From Watersipora subatra (Eukaryota; Bryozoa; Gymnolaemata; Cheilostomatida; Watersiporidae): a stretch of 64,000 nucleotides of DNA. The DNA lies in the NCBI RefSeq assembly GCF_963576615.1, contig NC_088711.1:18198182-18262181 (forward strand), read 5' to 3'. Below the pieces are notes generated by a model. The model did no database searches. It was not told where the DNA came from and saw only the letters and a program-made list of their open reading frames with translations. The position numbers and the translations under genes were made by a program. Shown in pieces: positions 42,201 to 55,371 of the stretch (its first letter is position 1; every line of letters starts with the position of its first letter).

Positions 42201-45200
42201 ACCTCAACTCAGTTGTTTCAACTGTAAGATGAACAAATTGAAGCTTTTTTAGGTCTGAGTTCTCAGACTGTTAGCCTATAATCGTGCCAGCCTAAACAAA
42301 CTGCTGCGATATTTATTCAATTAGTTAACGATTAACAGTTAACAATTAGTTAACAGTCAATCACTTAACGATATGTGAAGTGCTAAATAATTGCACTTTC
42401 CAGACCCATTCGATTCCTGGAGAGCATCTGCACAGGGAGAGCAGTTGTAACCATCTAGTCTTCTTCTAGGTGGTAACATCCTACCCTTAGACACCTTTAC
42501 ATGTTATTTTGTATATGAACTACACCTTTGAACCATGTAGTCCATGGCCACATCATGTGATCATATGGGTAATAGGGTTGTCGAACCTGTACAGGATGGT
42601 ACCTATACCCACTAATATCTTAAATCAAAGCCTACTAAGCATAATTCACTGACATTGCTGAGAGATTCGTAGGAACCTCCCACCAATGCCTCACACATGA
42701 TATGACTAATTCTCTTACCAACAGCGGCGAACTTGCTGGCGCAGTAGTCAGCCAATCCGTTTACACCTACAAGGCCTGCTGTACTGGCAATGCTGACAAT
42801 GTGGCCATGATCCCGTTCTATCATAGCTGGGAGAAAAGCCTTGGTAGTCTACAACAACACCTTCATATTAAATAATCACAACGATAAACAAATGTTGTTC
42901 AACTAATCAGCTACTAAGGCATAGAGTAGTGATTCTTTCTTAAATTAGCTTAAGACCCAACCATCAGCACCTAGTACTGTTGTAAAATGCTCTGCTCCTT
43001 ACACTGTACCTTCATCAAACTCACGCACAAGACAAGTGACACTACTCAGCTGTTTATGGTACAACTACCTGAACAACTGCCTTTTTCTTCTTGGTGTTTA
43101 CATAAACAAATTCCTTATAGACAAATTACGAACAAAACTTACAAACAATTGATTATTCGTCTACAGTGCCGAACAAATAGTTGGCACATACTATCAGAAA
43201 CGCATGGATTCTTTGTACTTTTTGGATTTGAACCACTGTCAAGTTTTTACAGATAATTTTTTAAAACTATACATATATTCTAATTCTGTATACTGTTAAT
43301 AGTTTTATCATTTTTAGTCAAGGTAGACATCTTTCAAGTCTACAAGGTAGACACCATTTAAGGTAGCATATCTACAAGTATCACCAATAGTTGCATTTTT
43401 AATAAAAAAAACGTCTCTGATCCGAACTCCCTAATATTCTTTCATTACAGGTTTGAACAACTCTTTGTAATATCACAGCCCTGAAAACGGTCATTGGATT
43501 GAGGAAATTAGCTTTACCATATGGTAGTATTTGGCAATCTTCTTAAAATTTGAGTTACAATGAACGTTGCTGACTAAACGGAGAGAAGATTCAAATTTTC
43601 CTTTGAAAATAGATTAGTTGGATGCCTGAGTGTCTAAGCATACCACTGATATATAAATACCCATAATATCTGGATGAGAGACAACCATATGTTGAGATAA
43701 CAAATTTGGTTTAAACTAGCCAATTTAGCATTCTCGTCCAGACTATTTTGCCCGGCATTGTTAATATGGTATTTTTGAATTCCCTATGCTTAAGGGAAAT
43801 GAGTATGGAACAGATGCATAAGATGTGGGGTCTGATCCTACACCCCTACTGATTGTAGGAGGTGTAGGATAGCTTGTGCAGTCATTATATTACATGATAG
43901 TGTACTGAGTATAACTAGAGTCAGGTGAGTGTTCATCGAGTCATTAAACAGTTATTAGTTAATGATCTCAATTAAAGACAACTAACAGCTTGTCGCATAA
44001 TAAATCTCTTCATGGACTCATCCACGTGACATCCTTTAATCAATAGAGTAATTACTTTGTCTAAGGCATCTTGGTGAGAGCAGTATGTGGAGGATAACTC
44101 CACGTTTATGAATACATAAATTAAATTTATGTATGAATTATGTTTATGAATTAAAGGTTTCAAGATCCCTCATGATTTGTGTCGTTTTTCAAAGGACAGC
44201 TCCAGGTTTTCAACTCTCTTGTCGGCTCTTGATTTATCTCCCTTGCCAGCTCTGAGCTGCACTAAGGAGACTTCAATAGCCGAAGCAGTACTGACTGCAG
44301 CATTAGTATATGCTCCCTTACTTCGGTTCGGTTGAGCACTCTGTGAGAGGTGCGGCACTATTAGCCTTAGTGCAAAGCTCATTATGTTTGTGATTCGAAC
44401 ACTTTTATGTCAGCATATTGACCTTCTTAAAGTGTGTGGGGCAACTTCGTTGTTTCATAACAAAAAGTCAACTCTCATTGGCAATAAGATTTATCTCCCT
44501 TGTTGGCTCTAAGTTGCACTGATGAGGCCTCAATAGCCGAAACAGTACTGTCTGTGGCATGAATATATATGCATGTTTCTTCATTTTTTCACACATGCTC
44601 CTCTTGGTGTGCATGAGAAAGCACCCTTAGTAGGTAGGTGAAAGAGTGGTGGACTCACCCAAAAATGCGCCATAGCGTTCACTTGCATGCTCTTCTCAAT
44701 AAGGGCATCTGGACAATGAAGGAAAGTTTTTCCCGTCACTATTCCAGCGTTGTTAACAAGGATATCAATCACACCCACCTCTGACAACACCTGCACAAGA
44801 AACACTCAAGGCTATGAGATCGGCTGTAGAAGAGACAAACAATGCTGTGGATACACCTGCACTAGAGACCAATTTCTAGAAGACAAGCCTGTGGACACTG
44901 ATTATGGTATCCAATTTACAGATTTTTTTAAATACAACGCTTTGGCTCTTCAAACCTTTTGTGCTTGGAGAGGGCATTTGCACCTTTTCTAATCAGATAA
45001 AAATGGAATAAACATAAACATAAAACTACGCATACCATATTTTATAAAACTTTTACACCCAACAGTAAAAGTAGTTCACCACCATTAGGTTAATTGTGGG
45101 ACGCACTGGTGAAGACCAGCATTTAGTTATGATATCACAAAGTAAATTACTGTGCTATATTTTTAATAATTCAGCTGCAATTTATGTCTTGATTTCACAA

Positions 45201-48200
45201 AACTCATTTATGTACATTCGCCCTCAGAAAATATCGAGAAACCATGATGCGCACGAATGAAAGAAAATAAAAAAACAATACAAAAACACGTATGTCCATT
45301 TTATGAATGCTACTGATTGATCATTGAAAACAGAAAATAAAAGCTAAAATGCAGCAAGAAAGCACCATGCATTTACAATAACAGGAGGGAAAGCAACTCG
45401 TTAGGCTGTTTTCTTAAGATATGATAAGATATGGTCATAAAAGACACACATAAAATCAAATGCCATGGATTAACTTTCGTAATATATCAATATATATGAT
45501 TATACAGTCAAACCTCAGCTTACATCAGCTCACCATACAATATTTTCAACAGAAGCTGTAAAACTTGAGAAATATATGTATGTCACAAAGTAATTTTCAA
45601 CATGCAGGGTTCAAAATTTCATGAAACATTTTAAATCCCTGCACATATACTGTATCTAGTTCTCCTTCATAGAGTGTGATTCTGCAACATTCGAATAATG
45701 TTCAACAGTGCTTCACACCTTTCTTCTTTAGTTTTAAAATCATTTACATTTCCATAAGACGAGTGTGAATGGTAGTCGGGCTGAAGAATGAAGGTAATAC
45801 TTGGAATGGAGACAACGAATAATAAGAAATTGAACAACTATACTTTGGGTTAATCTTTCAAAACATCTACAAAGACTTCTGGTAGTCATCATGAGAACTA
45901 CCAGAAGGCTTTGTAGATGTTTCAAAAAATTGATCAATGAGGAATGAATGAAGAAGAAAGTGATGGTGAAGAAACGAATGCTTGCAATGAGTGAAGAAGA
46001 TCATGACAAGTAAAAACGATATTTAAAAAATAACCACGATCAAAACATTATAGTTAAATCATGTTGGTTTAAACTTCACCTTTAGCAAGTTATTAAACAA
46101 ATTGTGTGCCTTTACCAGCAACTTCACCCATTAACCATCCCTCCTCTCAATCATCAAGGTTCATCCTGTTTTTACTATAGAGGCAAAGTGAGAGCAAATA
46201 CCTCTTTTGACTGATTTTCAATTTATTTAGTTTCGTTATATAATTTAATACATAATTCTATATAATACATGTCCTAATGCCATATATAATTACCTGCAGT
46301 ATTGCTCATTGTCTTATGGTCTGTGAAAAGAATTAAACAAAACATTTTTTAGGAATATTTCTAAAATATGAAACAAAATTTTCTTCAATTTTGAATGCTA
46401 CAACCCAATCCCAATTTGTTTACCTGGTCAGCAACTTTGTAGACATCTTCCCGTTTGCTCAAGTCAACAGTATAGGTGTCAGCGCGTCCACCAAATCTCT
46501 TTATTTCTGAAGCTGTAGCCTCATTTCCTTCTTCATTAATATCCCAGAGCACAAGCCGGCAGCCATGCTTAGCCAAGCTGATAGCCAGAGCCCGCCCAAT
46601 TCCACTTCCTAAAACAAGCTATAATATGAGAGTGATTCGGACAGGAAATGAGCAGCAATGATGCAATTATTCTGCGACAACTGAAATTACACACTCATCA
46701 AAATAGTTCTATTGATATTACTGAAACCGCTGCGTGATACAACTCCATTGTTTTGATAATGTAAAAATTGGATATACGGATCATAATTGAGGTAAAATGA
46801 CAGGACTTGCCTAACAGTGTGTCGAGACGAATGTTGATGACCAATAACAGCAGAAGATATGTTAGAAGCAGAAGATATGCTAGAAGCGGGCGATATGTTA
46901 GAAGCAGGCAATATTTTAGAAGCAGATGATATGTTAGAAGCAGACAGACGATATGTTAGAAGCAGACAGACGATATGTTAGAAGCAGACGATATGTTAGA
47001 AGCAGATGATATGTTAGAAGCAGACGATATGTTAGAAGCAGACGACATGTTAGAAGCAGACAATATGCTAGAAGCAAACAATACGCTAGAAGCAAACGAT
47101 ATGTTAGAAGCAGACGATATGTTAGAAGCAGACGATATGTTAGAAGCAGACGATATGTTAGAAGCAGACGATATGTTAGAAGCAGACGATATGTTAGAAG
47201 CAGATGATATGTTAGAAGCAGATGATATGTTAGAAGCAGACGATATATCAGATAAGATCTTATGTTATAAGTTTGGATTACAGCTAAACATGTGAAAACT
47301 GACTAGTTCACACTATATTCATATGTAGTGTTAATCACGAAAACTCTGGTAATCGTTTGTAATAAAAGTGTTCACACTATCACAAACCCATCAGTGTTTC
47401 CATCAGCGAATAGTCCATTGTATGGCGTTTTTCCTCATACTACGGGATCACGAAAACAATAAAATACTAGCCCCGCAGCAACCATCATGAAAGAAGATAT
47501 AGATCAAGCAATCCACAACGACCAATCATCATCGTTGAAGCAGTGCACATTGCATAGGCTGTCGTTGATGCTGAGCTAACTATCGGAAAAGTTTGACAGC
47601 TGCAAACTTTGCCAATGTGTCTGCGATGCCTCGATGATGCCATCGGTTACGGTGCATATAGTCAATGAATAATCGCCGAGAGGACATCGCTGACAGATGG
47701 CGATATAGTGTGAATCAGCCTTAAACCAACCATCAACATACGTATGTCTATAAGCTTTTTTATGAAAACTTCAAAACGACTGTCAGGTATCTTTTATTTA
47801 ACTCGAAATAAAAAGTATAAGCAATTGTTTGCAGTAGAATGCCGATCAGAGGGTGCATAATGCATTGCACTGTCGGTCTTATGATGAACAAAGATGAAGG
47901 CATAACCCAGGCAAACTATTGAGCCTTAGAGAATGTAGGTCAACTGATGAAAGAGATTAGCAAGCGGTCCACTCTCACTTCTTTTATATACACTAAGCGA
48001 CCAAAGTCTGCGCATTATCAGTTGCCAGTAAGGTTAGGAGATGATGTAGTCAGCTTATCTAACAGGATGTGTGCTAACTTCAGCACGCTGTGTGTTATGT
48101 TATCTTTCAACAAAATTCGCTTGACATATTCTATCAACCGGTGCAATCTCGAACAGCTACCAAAGTTGCTCGCAGCTGGATTTTCTTACCTGTTGCTAAA

Positions 48201-49426
48201 TGACCTTTTCAATATGAACTTACAAAAAATTTTAGCCGATTTCATCTGAAACTGTGGGTATTTTTTTATCATTTGCGATTGTTTTATGTTCGATGTGATC
48301 TGACTCGAGATTAACATCAACAAAACTTGATCAGAGATAAACTGCTCAGATCAAGCGACAGTGTAATTATGTCCATAGCTGCAAAGAGATCGATAGAATA
48401 CAGACTCGTCATGCTGCAACTTGGATGCAATATCCTACAGTGGTGATCATAATAATGGGAACACCTGGTAATTTCATAATGATCTTTTTCATTTATGGCA
48501 TAAATTCCCTTTCCCTATAATCTCAGACCATACATACTATACATAGTTGAAAAGCAAACTTTCTAGACATCTTGTCGACAACCAAAGGTGCACTCTAGTG
48601 ATAAAATCTGTTTAATGGGCACCCATTATATCCTCTCATGTCAGTCTAGGCTTATGGTGTTAAAAATGGAAGAAATTGTGTTAAAAATGGCTTATGGAAC
48701 TTAAAAACATGACCAATTAATTTTTTCAGAGCTATGTTCTAAAATTATGTCAAATTAGGTTGTGTTTTGCACAAATTTAAACAGTATTTGTTTTGGATTT
48801 TTGTACCACTTTATGCCAAAAATGCCATATTGTACCGAAATCAAACTAATAAAGCAAATATCCCTTAGTTTTACATAATATTCTTATCCAGTACATTCTG
48901 AGCTTTCCATTGATGTGCATATTGTCATAATTTACACAATACCGACGGAACAACATATGAATTAACAACAAAAAATGTGTTTATTTCAAGTGGTCCAATA
49001 ATTACCCATTATCACCACCGTATATAAACTATCGCAACAATAACAAGTGGTGATGCCATTTTGAATGTTGTTTTTTTCCGAGCATTTTAACTGCGATCAA
49101 GTTTTGTTGAATTTAATCTTGAATCAGGTCACCTCAAACATAAAACAATCGCAAGTGATAGAAAAATACTGATACTTTCCGATCGCATCTACTAAAATGT
49201 TGTGTAATTTTCACCGAAAATTACCGAAAAGCGAACCAGAAGGCCTTGAATAAACAGGCAGGATACAAAACTAACCTGCCCCAGTTACTAAAGCCGTGTC
49301 CTTTGAAATATCTTTCTTGGGAAGCCAACTGACTGGAAGGACTGCTTTGACCATTCCGCTGACTATGTAGAATAACGTCAGAAAGAGCGTTATTATCGTC
49401 TCTAATATTAGCTCGAAGTCCAACAT
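36254..49426 (-). CDS. SDR16C-type short-chain dehydrogenase/reductase, 7 exons, 311 aa
   Basis: Exons in transcript order: 49276-49426, 46424-46608, 44659-44790, 42719-42848, 38051-38162 (5a), 36441-36566 (6a), 36254-36353; 936 nt, all phases fit. Residues 1-30 are a hydrophobic N-terminal anchor; TGAGSGIG (48-55) binds the cofactor; VLWDIN follows; NNAG is at 125-128; the catalytic Ser is S178 (IAST) and YCASK gives Y191/K195. D in LVLWDIN suggests NAD preference. The C-terminus NSMDQFTGR is typical of RDH10/HSD17B11/RDHE2 relatives. Members oxidise retinol, steroids or other lipid alcohols at ER or lipid-droplet membranes; the substrate here is not predictable. Exon 5 has an in-phase alternative, 5b (37905-38016), giving another 311-aa form, and cassette 5c-6b lies further 3'. 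The start is the only ATG before the anchor. Introns carry minisatellites, MITEs and Helitron-like repeats. Confidence 0.93.
36790..37445. mobile_element. DNA-transposon relic with ataagtcgca-type ends
   Basis: The left part begins TACCGTATTCTACGAACTAA and the right part carries ACTTAAGCCCAGAAAATATG with direct words GGTGCGACTTA and GTACGACTTATA. These resemble the 'ataagtcgca' ends of common pogo/P-like DNA elements. A degenerate basic coding remnant (GTGAAACTTGAAATGGAAAC region) lies inside. Family assignment is tentative. It is within SDR intron 5. Confidence 0.35.
37905..38016 (-). CDS. Alternative exon 5b of the SDR gene
   Basis: This 112-nt exon encodes [20 protein letters not shown] then [18 protein letters not shown]. 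About half its residues equal those of exon 5a ([10 protein letters not shown]...VNTGLFDG). Splice sites are TATATGCAG| and |GTACACC, with the same entry and exit phases as 5a. It replaces the usual Pro of the V-C/G-P motif after the beta-6 strand (VGPYCV in 5a, VCPSFV in 5c) by Thr. Only 34 nt separate it from 5a, and joining 5a to 5b would shift the frame, so use of the two must be mutually exclusive. Confidence 0.85.
38335..38865. repeat. 69-bp minisatellite in SDR intron 4
   Basis: About seven units of 69 bp, for example TAGCCTGTGGTGTTGATTAG followed by ACTAACTGGGAGTCGACTAG and CTGAGCAGATACTAGAACTG. Two sub-variants (ACTAACTGGGAGTCGAC and ACTAGTTTGGAGTC) alternate, suggesting expansion by dimers. 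It lies within 170 bp of exon 5a. Confidence 0.9.
39385..39821 (+). mobile_element. Helitron-like non-autonomous repeat, copy B
   Basis: Starts near TCCAGTTATAGC (39401) and ends with the hairpin region ACCCATACAATGTCGGG, a spacer and CTAG then T. It aligns over its length with 29815-30274 at a moderate level of divergence. It lies in SDR intron 4. Confidence 0.55.
40164..40184 (+). repeat. Poly(G) tract of 21 G
   Basis: An uninterrupted run of 21 G preceded by CCC, in SDR intron 4. On the transcribed (minus) strand of the SDR gene it is poly(C) in the pre-mRNA. Confidence 0.95.
41145..41245. repeat. Cluster of perfect palindromes
   Basis: 41206-41237 is a perfect 32-bp palindrome whose half is GTTACTATATACTGTA. 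The core TATACTGTATACAGTATA also occurs just upstream (about 41169-41188), and ATAATACCGGTATTAT lies near 41153. It is in SDR intron 4. Confidence 0.9.
44165..44570 (-). repeat. Duplicated segment in SDR intron 3
   Basis: Two minus-strand segments about 290 bp apart encode related peptides: [20 protein letters not shown] (near 44240-44300) and [20 protein letters not shown] (near 44490-44550). The source is unknown; it may be a fragment of a LINE ORF1 coiled coil or of a host exon. Confidence 0.45.
45857..45926. repeat. 30-bp inverted repeat with 9-10-nt loop
   Basis: The arms AACATCTACAAAG-CTTCTGGTAGT and their inverse pair almost perfectly around CATCATGAGA. It lies in SDR intron 2. Confidence 0.8.
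46848..47250. repeat. 18-bp minisatellite in SDR intron 1
   Basis: About 22 units of 18 bp (ATGTTAGAAGCAGACGAT). As 18 is divisible by three, the plus strand reads as repeated MLEADD and stays open. It lies in the intron of a minus-strand gene, has no splice context, and is not a gene. Confidence 0.9.
47300..47722. mobile_element. MITE with TTCACACTATA ends
   Basis: Left end AGTTCACACTATATTC and, inverted at the right, GATTCACACTATATCGCC. The right end is followed by TTAA, as in the MITEs at 15.7 and 16.3 kb. No coding sequence. It lies in SDR intron 1. Confidence 0.6.
48255..49175. mobile_element. Possible inverted-repeat element in SDR intron 1
   Basis: ATCATTTGCGATTGTTTTATGTT then GATGTGATCTGA near 48268 recurs inverted near 49110-49160 (AGGTCACCTCAAACATAAAA then CAATCGC). 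ACAAAACTTGATC also occurs in both. The same words appear near 20626 and 30617, so the family is dispersed. Confidence 0.45.
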
Positions 49427-52400
49427 CTTTAGCTGTATCCTAAAAGTTAGGAGACTAAATGAAGTGAAACCTCTGTGTTAATAGATTATCTTATTTCAAC
49501 GGGTTAAAGAGTGCACTACATATTGGTATGAAATTATGTGGTCAGAGTCCATCAATATGGCCAGAGTCCATCAATACGAGCATGTGAAATCATTACGAAC
49601 ATGGTCCACCCATATGAATATACTGTAGTCTAATAATATGAAAATGGTCCATCAATATAAATATATTTTATCAGTATGGACAGGTGGCATAGACTTGATC
49701 GTGCTCATTAAATAGGATTTGTTCTATATAATGTAGAACTTATGCCAATAAGTGCTACATTTCCTTGTTATCATTTCATTTAAAAGATAATATGGGTAGG
49801 TCTACTAACTACTAATGCAAGTGGCTTGAGGAAGTTAAATACAACTGTGAACTTGAGACATCAAGGTATTATTGGTTCCAACACAAATGCAAAACACTAT
49901 TAAAATTTCAATAGTGTATGCTGATGCTCAATTTCAGTTACAGTAATACAGCAGTGCAGTTGAGTAACACAGCCACATAGCAATATAACACAGCCACATA
50001 GCAATATAACAGACTTTTTTTCAAATAATTTATTGAATATCATTTTAGAAGCGTTTGCCTATATGCATCACCTAAGTTTGATTATGTCATCACTTTTATT
50101 GTTCTAATATAATTCACAGTGCTGAATTTTCTTCGAAAGCAGTTACCAAAATTCAGCAACATCATTAAAGTTTTCACGGGTTCCTCAATACGCTTGCACA
50201 TGTACCAGAAAAACTCAAATTCCCAATGTGAAATATTCGCTGCATTAAAAGAAAAGCTTCAGATTTGGAATTTTAGTCAAGTTGCGAATCTAAAAAACAA
50301 ATTCTACTCAACCACCGCTAAGAGAACAGTCAGTGATCCGCCCACTTCCAACTAAGTCATTACAAATTGTATGGCCTACCATAAGTTCTAGCGCATAAGT
50401 CGAAAGTTGGACACCAGATTTCAAGTGTAAAAAGCCATCCTCGACTTATACTTCTAGTACAATTTACCTTCACAAAACCATAGCAAATCAAAATTACATG
50501 ATATGACAGGATTTATTTATAAAATATTAAAATACTAGTAATCCTATTCAACATGAGATGGATCATACATTAAGTCCCAATTTTCACAATTCAAATTATC
50601 ACCGCTACAATTCTCTTCAGGAATAACATTTCTTTTGAAATTTAATGTTTTTTTCGTAGTGTCTGCCCAATAAACCCAAACTTCGGTAATACATTTGACA
50701 CATCCACTATCGTTCATCCATCCTTTTTCTTGTCCATGAATCACGATTCCTGACAGAAATCTGTTTTGCGGCATGACTTTTCAGTTACAAACGTGCATAT
50801 TACCAAAGGTGGGAATATGCAGTTATAACAGATTCGTTCTATCAGCGAGGCGGGCCAATACGATGGTGAAGTACTGTTTGAAAATTTTTGTTAATTGCTG
50901 TGCATATTGCCGACAGAACAAATAAACATGGGCGTTTTTGAAGGCCATTTTTTCAGCTACGCATCACCCACCCCTTATGCCGACTCAGCTATTAGCGATC
51001 AAATGATTTGAGCCAGAGAAGGAGGTCGACAAATACAGCAAGTACATGTTAAAACCAGGTTTTTTAAACCAAACTTTAAAACACCAGCGTTCCTGTGTCC
51101 TTGCATTTGTCTCACTGCATTTTCCTATAGTTTGGTGTTCTTGCAAGAATGATCATTGTGTTGCTATTACAAATGGTCTGTATTTGAAAGGCGCTTAAAG
51201 ATGGCTCAAATACATTGTTGTTGCTTGTGAAGATTAGTTGTTTTGAGGCTGGGCAGTTTTGTAGCATACTTGGTCATTTTGAAGTTTTTGTGTTTATTTA
51301 TTGATTGGTGCATTTTTTGGTCCGTTATGTGATTAAGGCTCATTTCCCAAATTGTTTTATGTATTTGCGATGCTAGTGTTTATAATACTTACTACACTAC
51401 AGCCAGCAGCTGTTGGGGTACAATGTCTATCCATGATATCACATATCATATTTCCATCATCATGTTCAGCACAGACAACAAACTGTATGGCTTATAAAAA
51501 GATCAGCTCATTTTACAATTGGCTGTTTAGCCAGAGCAAAGCATTCTGGCGTAATGGGTTTTTATCAACTTTGCTGGGTTCTGTTGTCAGTTAATATAAC
51601 TCAATCAGATAGAAAAATTTAATCGATACCACTTAGTTGTCGCTGGTAAAAAATGGTATCTAAATTTAATAGATGGTTGTCAGAAATGGTCATACATACT
51701 GTAAATTCGCGCATATACGCCGAGTCGACTTGTATGCGCGAATTACGGGAGAGATCGTCGACTTGCTGATAAAACGCAGAAAATAAGTAGCTGCTTAATT
51801 ATTCAGACATGCCCAATGACAGTCGATTTGGGCAGGTGTTGGAGTGTCGGACTACCAAACAGAATGTCACGAGTTGGAGTCTCGCTGAAAGTGATGTTTA
51901 TCCTAACCTTTAATCCTGGCTTCGGACGGATGGGCAGAGAGACAACGCTTTTATTATGATAGAGATATCTTTTTGGTTAACTTTTTTAGACAAGCATTTT
52001 TTCTTTGTGGAGTAGACCTTCCTGTGTAGGAAAAAGTGAAAACAATCGATTCAAATTGACATTAAAGGTGTACGATTCCCTTAACGTAAAATTACCGTAA
52101 TCATTGTCCCCAAACCAAATAAAAGTGATAAAAAAGAGAAAAGTGAAGGATAATACAAACTATTTCAAATCACGGACACTGTTAAGTTATTAAATTAAAA
52201 AGTCAAGTTTAATTTTTTCTTATTTAATGGGCTTAATGGGTGAGTTTGGGCAGATCTAGGAATGGATTAGGCAATTTACATGAATTTTACTATTCGTATA
52301 ACATAAAATCACTATAACGTAAACATTCTCGGAACATTCTAGAAGAGTATACTGTATTAAATTAAAATGCCATTTGTTCAAGCTTGACCCATCCATTGAC

Positions 52401-54142
52401 AGTAATGGAAGTCATTATCTTGGCACTATTAAAAAGAGATCTATCATGCCAAGCTATGAGAAACATCTCATTCTGGCTACAAATTCTTAATTTTATTGCA
52501 TGATACCCTTTTCAACTGTTTATATTCTGGAACTGTTGATGCAAGAATCTTGGATGACATAACCATAGACTCATAGTGCAATACTTGAACAGTCTGTATT
52601 TGCATGAAAGGTCCAATTTCAACGACGGAAGATTCAATATCTTAATATCAATGAACAAGTTTCTTGGGGCAGCCCATTGGATAAACAAGGATCTTCAATG
52701 AATAAACAAGAACAATCCTTTTAGCAAGCGCTAAGCAACCAGATGAGATTCATATTCAATGCAATCTATAGATAAAAGATAATGCGAATTCAAGTTAGGT
52801 TTCTGGTATGGGGCTAATTTTATATGCTTAGGACAAAATGATGCAATAAAAAAGCCTGAACAGCTAGCAAGTCACAATGTTTTTAAACAAACGAAAACAA
52901 GCAGTAAGGACTGATAAGCAATTATGGGTATCTGGCAATGAGACAACTTAAAAAATTCAACTCTGCTGACAAATAAGGCACAAAACGCTTCATTGGGTAA
53001 GGATAACCATGAATTATGAAATAAATAAAACTGTTAGAGTTTTCTACTGGGGTGGCCAGTTTACTGTTTGAGCGAAGAAATGACTATATGCAGCAACTAA
53101 AAAGCTGTGGTAGATCTAGCTGCAGCATTTCTTTTAATGTACACGAAAAATGTAAAAGCTTGACTACACTTGATTAATTCCAAAGATACAATAGAATGGC
53201 TGTGCATAAAGGTATAGACTTGTTTCAAACTTAAAAAGCTTCTACGCATATATTATCTGGACTTCAGAGTTAGTGATATCCCTGCTGTGAAGCTGAATTT
53301 CATAGAAGGGATTTCGTTAATGCATGAGTCAAATTACAGTTATTAAAGAACTGACTAATATTACTGCACGATCGGCTTATTCTCTTTCTTTTTCACCAAA
53401 CTCAAACAATACGCAACCAACCACAACAGCTTTCAATAAACATTAAACTCTAAAGCGGATAAGAAATGGTCTCAGCTTACGCACTGCAATGTTGACAACA
53501 GAGCCCATTTTATTGCACGAAACCTAGTGAAAAAAATTAACTGCCGCTATGACAAAAAAAGTAAAAACCGACATAATACTTTGCATCACTTGCAAAGTTC
53601 AATTTACTTTTTGCACAGCCAACTACTTCTAGTGAAAAAAAACAATTATTTTATTTACTGTCGCAAGACAACAAGTATAATTATTCGACAGCAGTCAAAT
53701 CAAAACGAGAAGCAGCCTTTTTCAAAAAATAAAACAGTTTTGCTAAACATCGTCGACGCAATGACGATGTGCAGGACTTCTTATGGAGGGCGTGTCTTAT
53801 TAAAGTGAGGCGTTTCACGTTGCACGGGAATCAATTCAGTACTTACATATACTGTACCTATTTGTGTAAACGGCAAGTCGTAAAACTGGTAACGAGGAAC
53901 AATTAGAAACCATTGCAAAATATAACTGATGATACCAAAAGCATAACTATAAGGGTTTTATTGTGCTGTTGACACTTCACACGTTGGTAAACATGCACAA
54001 AAACTTACCAAGTAAAAACAACGCCTATTTAGTTTGTATAAAGCGATTAAAGCCGCTTTCAATTTTGTGTGAATCCGAAAAAATATGAAGGCCGGGCGTC
54101 GGAGAGGTTTGCAGCGCTTTTCCTTATAGGTAATTGATCTGT
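49427..54142. other. Intergenic region with transposon debris
   Basis: Upstream of the SDR start codon. Apart from the pogo-like fragment at 50544-50790, I see ATATACGCC/AAGTCGAC-type words (50390-50460 and 51700-51770), a tRNA-like motif near 51836-51895 (+), and pogo-like end debris near 52060-52350. No intact gene is supported. A 5' UTR exon of the SDR gene could lie here, since TTTTAG precedes its start codon by about 16 nt. Confidence 0.5.
50544..50790 (-). pseudogene. Pogo/Tigger-like transposase fragment
   Basis: A 76-codon minus-strand frame contains GIVIHGQEKGWMNDSG then CITEVWVYW, which resembles the KGWMN...W..EVW block of the pogo-family DDE domain. The rest of the transposase is missing. 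Assignment is by eye. Confidence 0.4.
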
Positions 54143-54149
54143 ACGCGTA

Positions 54150-54790
54150 AGGTCAGGTATAATTGCAGTGGCTCAAAACCTGGTCAGTTTCTGGGTCGTT
54201 TTGTAGGGGTGGAGCTTAATCCGGAAATACAAAAGCTTTAAAGTTAGTCGAACCACTGCAAACGTTTAGTTGTTGATAAATCGAGTAGTTATCTTTTTGT
54301 TTAACAAAATATCACGTAAGCATCTTTTCCAAGCAAATTTTTAATTACAAATATGAGTTCTTTTAGCAAAATAACATAGAGTATTTACATAGCTGTTTAT
54401 CGTAGTTTTTTCTTGTTAAGAATAAATGGTAACACGCTCACAAAACGGAAAAAATCTTCTCAAAAATACACCATTAATTATTCTGTATTCGTTTATATTT
54501 GAAAAATAGTTATATATTTTTTTAATATGAATACACTTTTGTAAAGCGGTATTACATAAAATATTGAAAAGTTACGATTATGTTCTGAACAAAGAAAATG
54601 CATATTAAAACGGTTGTCCACTTTGTTACCATTCTGAGAGCCTAAAATGATTCTATTTTAATTCACTGTAAATATTAGTATTAGCATCTCGTTAGGCATT
54701 GATTGTAAAAATGAAGGCAACAGAAGACATCAGTTTTTTATCTTTACTGTATTTGCTGCAAGCACACACTTTTTTAACAACTAACTTTAT
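54150..54790 (+). repeat. Left terminal inverted repeat
   Basis: Matches the inverse of 59522-60185. Shared words in order include CTGGTCAGTTTCTGGGTCGT, GTGGAGCTTAATCCGGAAAT, GTTTATCGTAGTTTT, ATTAATTATTCTGTATTCGT and AACAACTAACTTT. Confidence 0.85.
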
Positions 54791-55217
54791 ATTACTACCA
54801 AGTCTCAACTGTAGCACATTTTGAAACAACGACAGTATGTAGCTACCTAAGGAACAACCATTTAATTGTGTATCTCAAATTTTATTTGAACTTGTTACTA
54901 CAATGGTGCGCCGTCAGTAGCACCGCCAGGCCTAGGCTGTATCTCATCTGTTTGGTTCACAAAAAGTGTAGGAGAGGAGGCAAGGTAAAGCAAGTTTTTG
55001 TAGTCTTCTGCAATGCAGGGCAGTTATATTTTTGGACTAGACAGCCTGCCTGTGATCAGTAGTCCTCAGTAGTCAGAGTCGCTTACTGCTTGCAATTTGT
55101 CTTAAAAAATTAATTGAAATGCACTGCATATTCATATTGCTTCAAGACCTCAGTGGGTCATCATGTATTCATAACTGACTTTTTGTATTCATCATTTCAT
55201 CTTCTATATAGACCTAC

Positions 55218-55303
55218 CTACAGGCCTCCCGTGCCTGTAGTCGGCAATCATGTCAGTAGGTTATCGAAGCCTCGATAGCTGAATGACATGATCGCTGACG
55301 ACA
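55218..55303. repeat. Pair of hairpins before the unknown gene
   Basis: CTACAGGC...GCCTGTAG (55218-55240) is followed by TCGGCAATCATGTCA...TGACATGATCGCTGA with an inner TATCGA...TCGATA. They lie about 70-150 nt before the ATG at 55372. Confidence 0.7.
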
Positions 55304-55371
55304 GTCAACTTCTACGAGGAGCCTGAGGGCCTACCAAATATATATTTTTAATTGCGGTGCATTTAAGCATT

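Noticed and set aside
46975-47295. 106-codon plus-strand frame of MLEADD repeats
   Set aside because: Made by an 18-bp minisatellite within an intron of a minus-strand gene, with no splice or promoter context.
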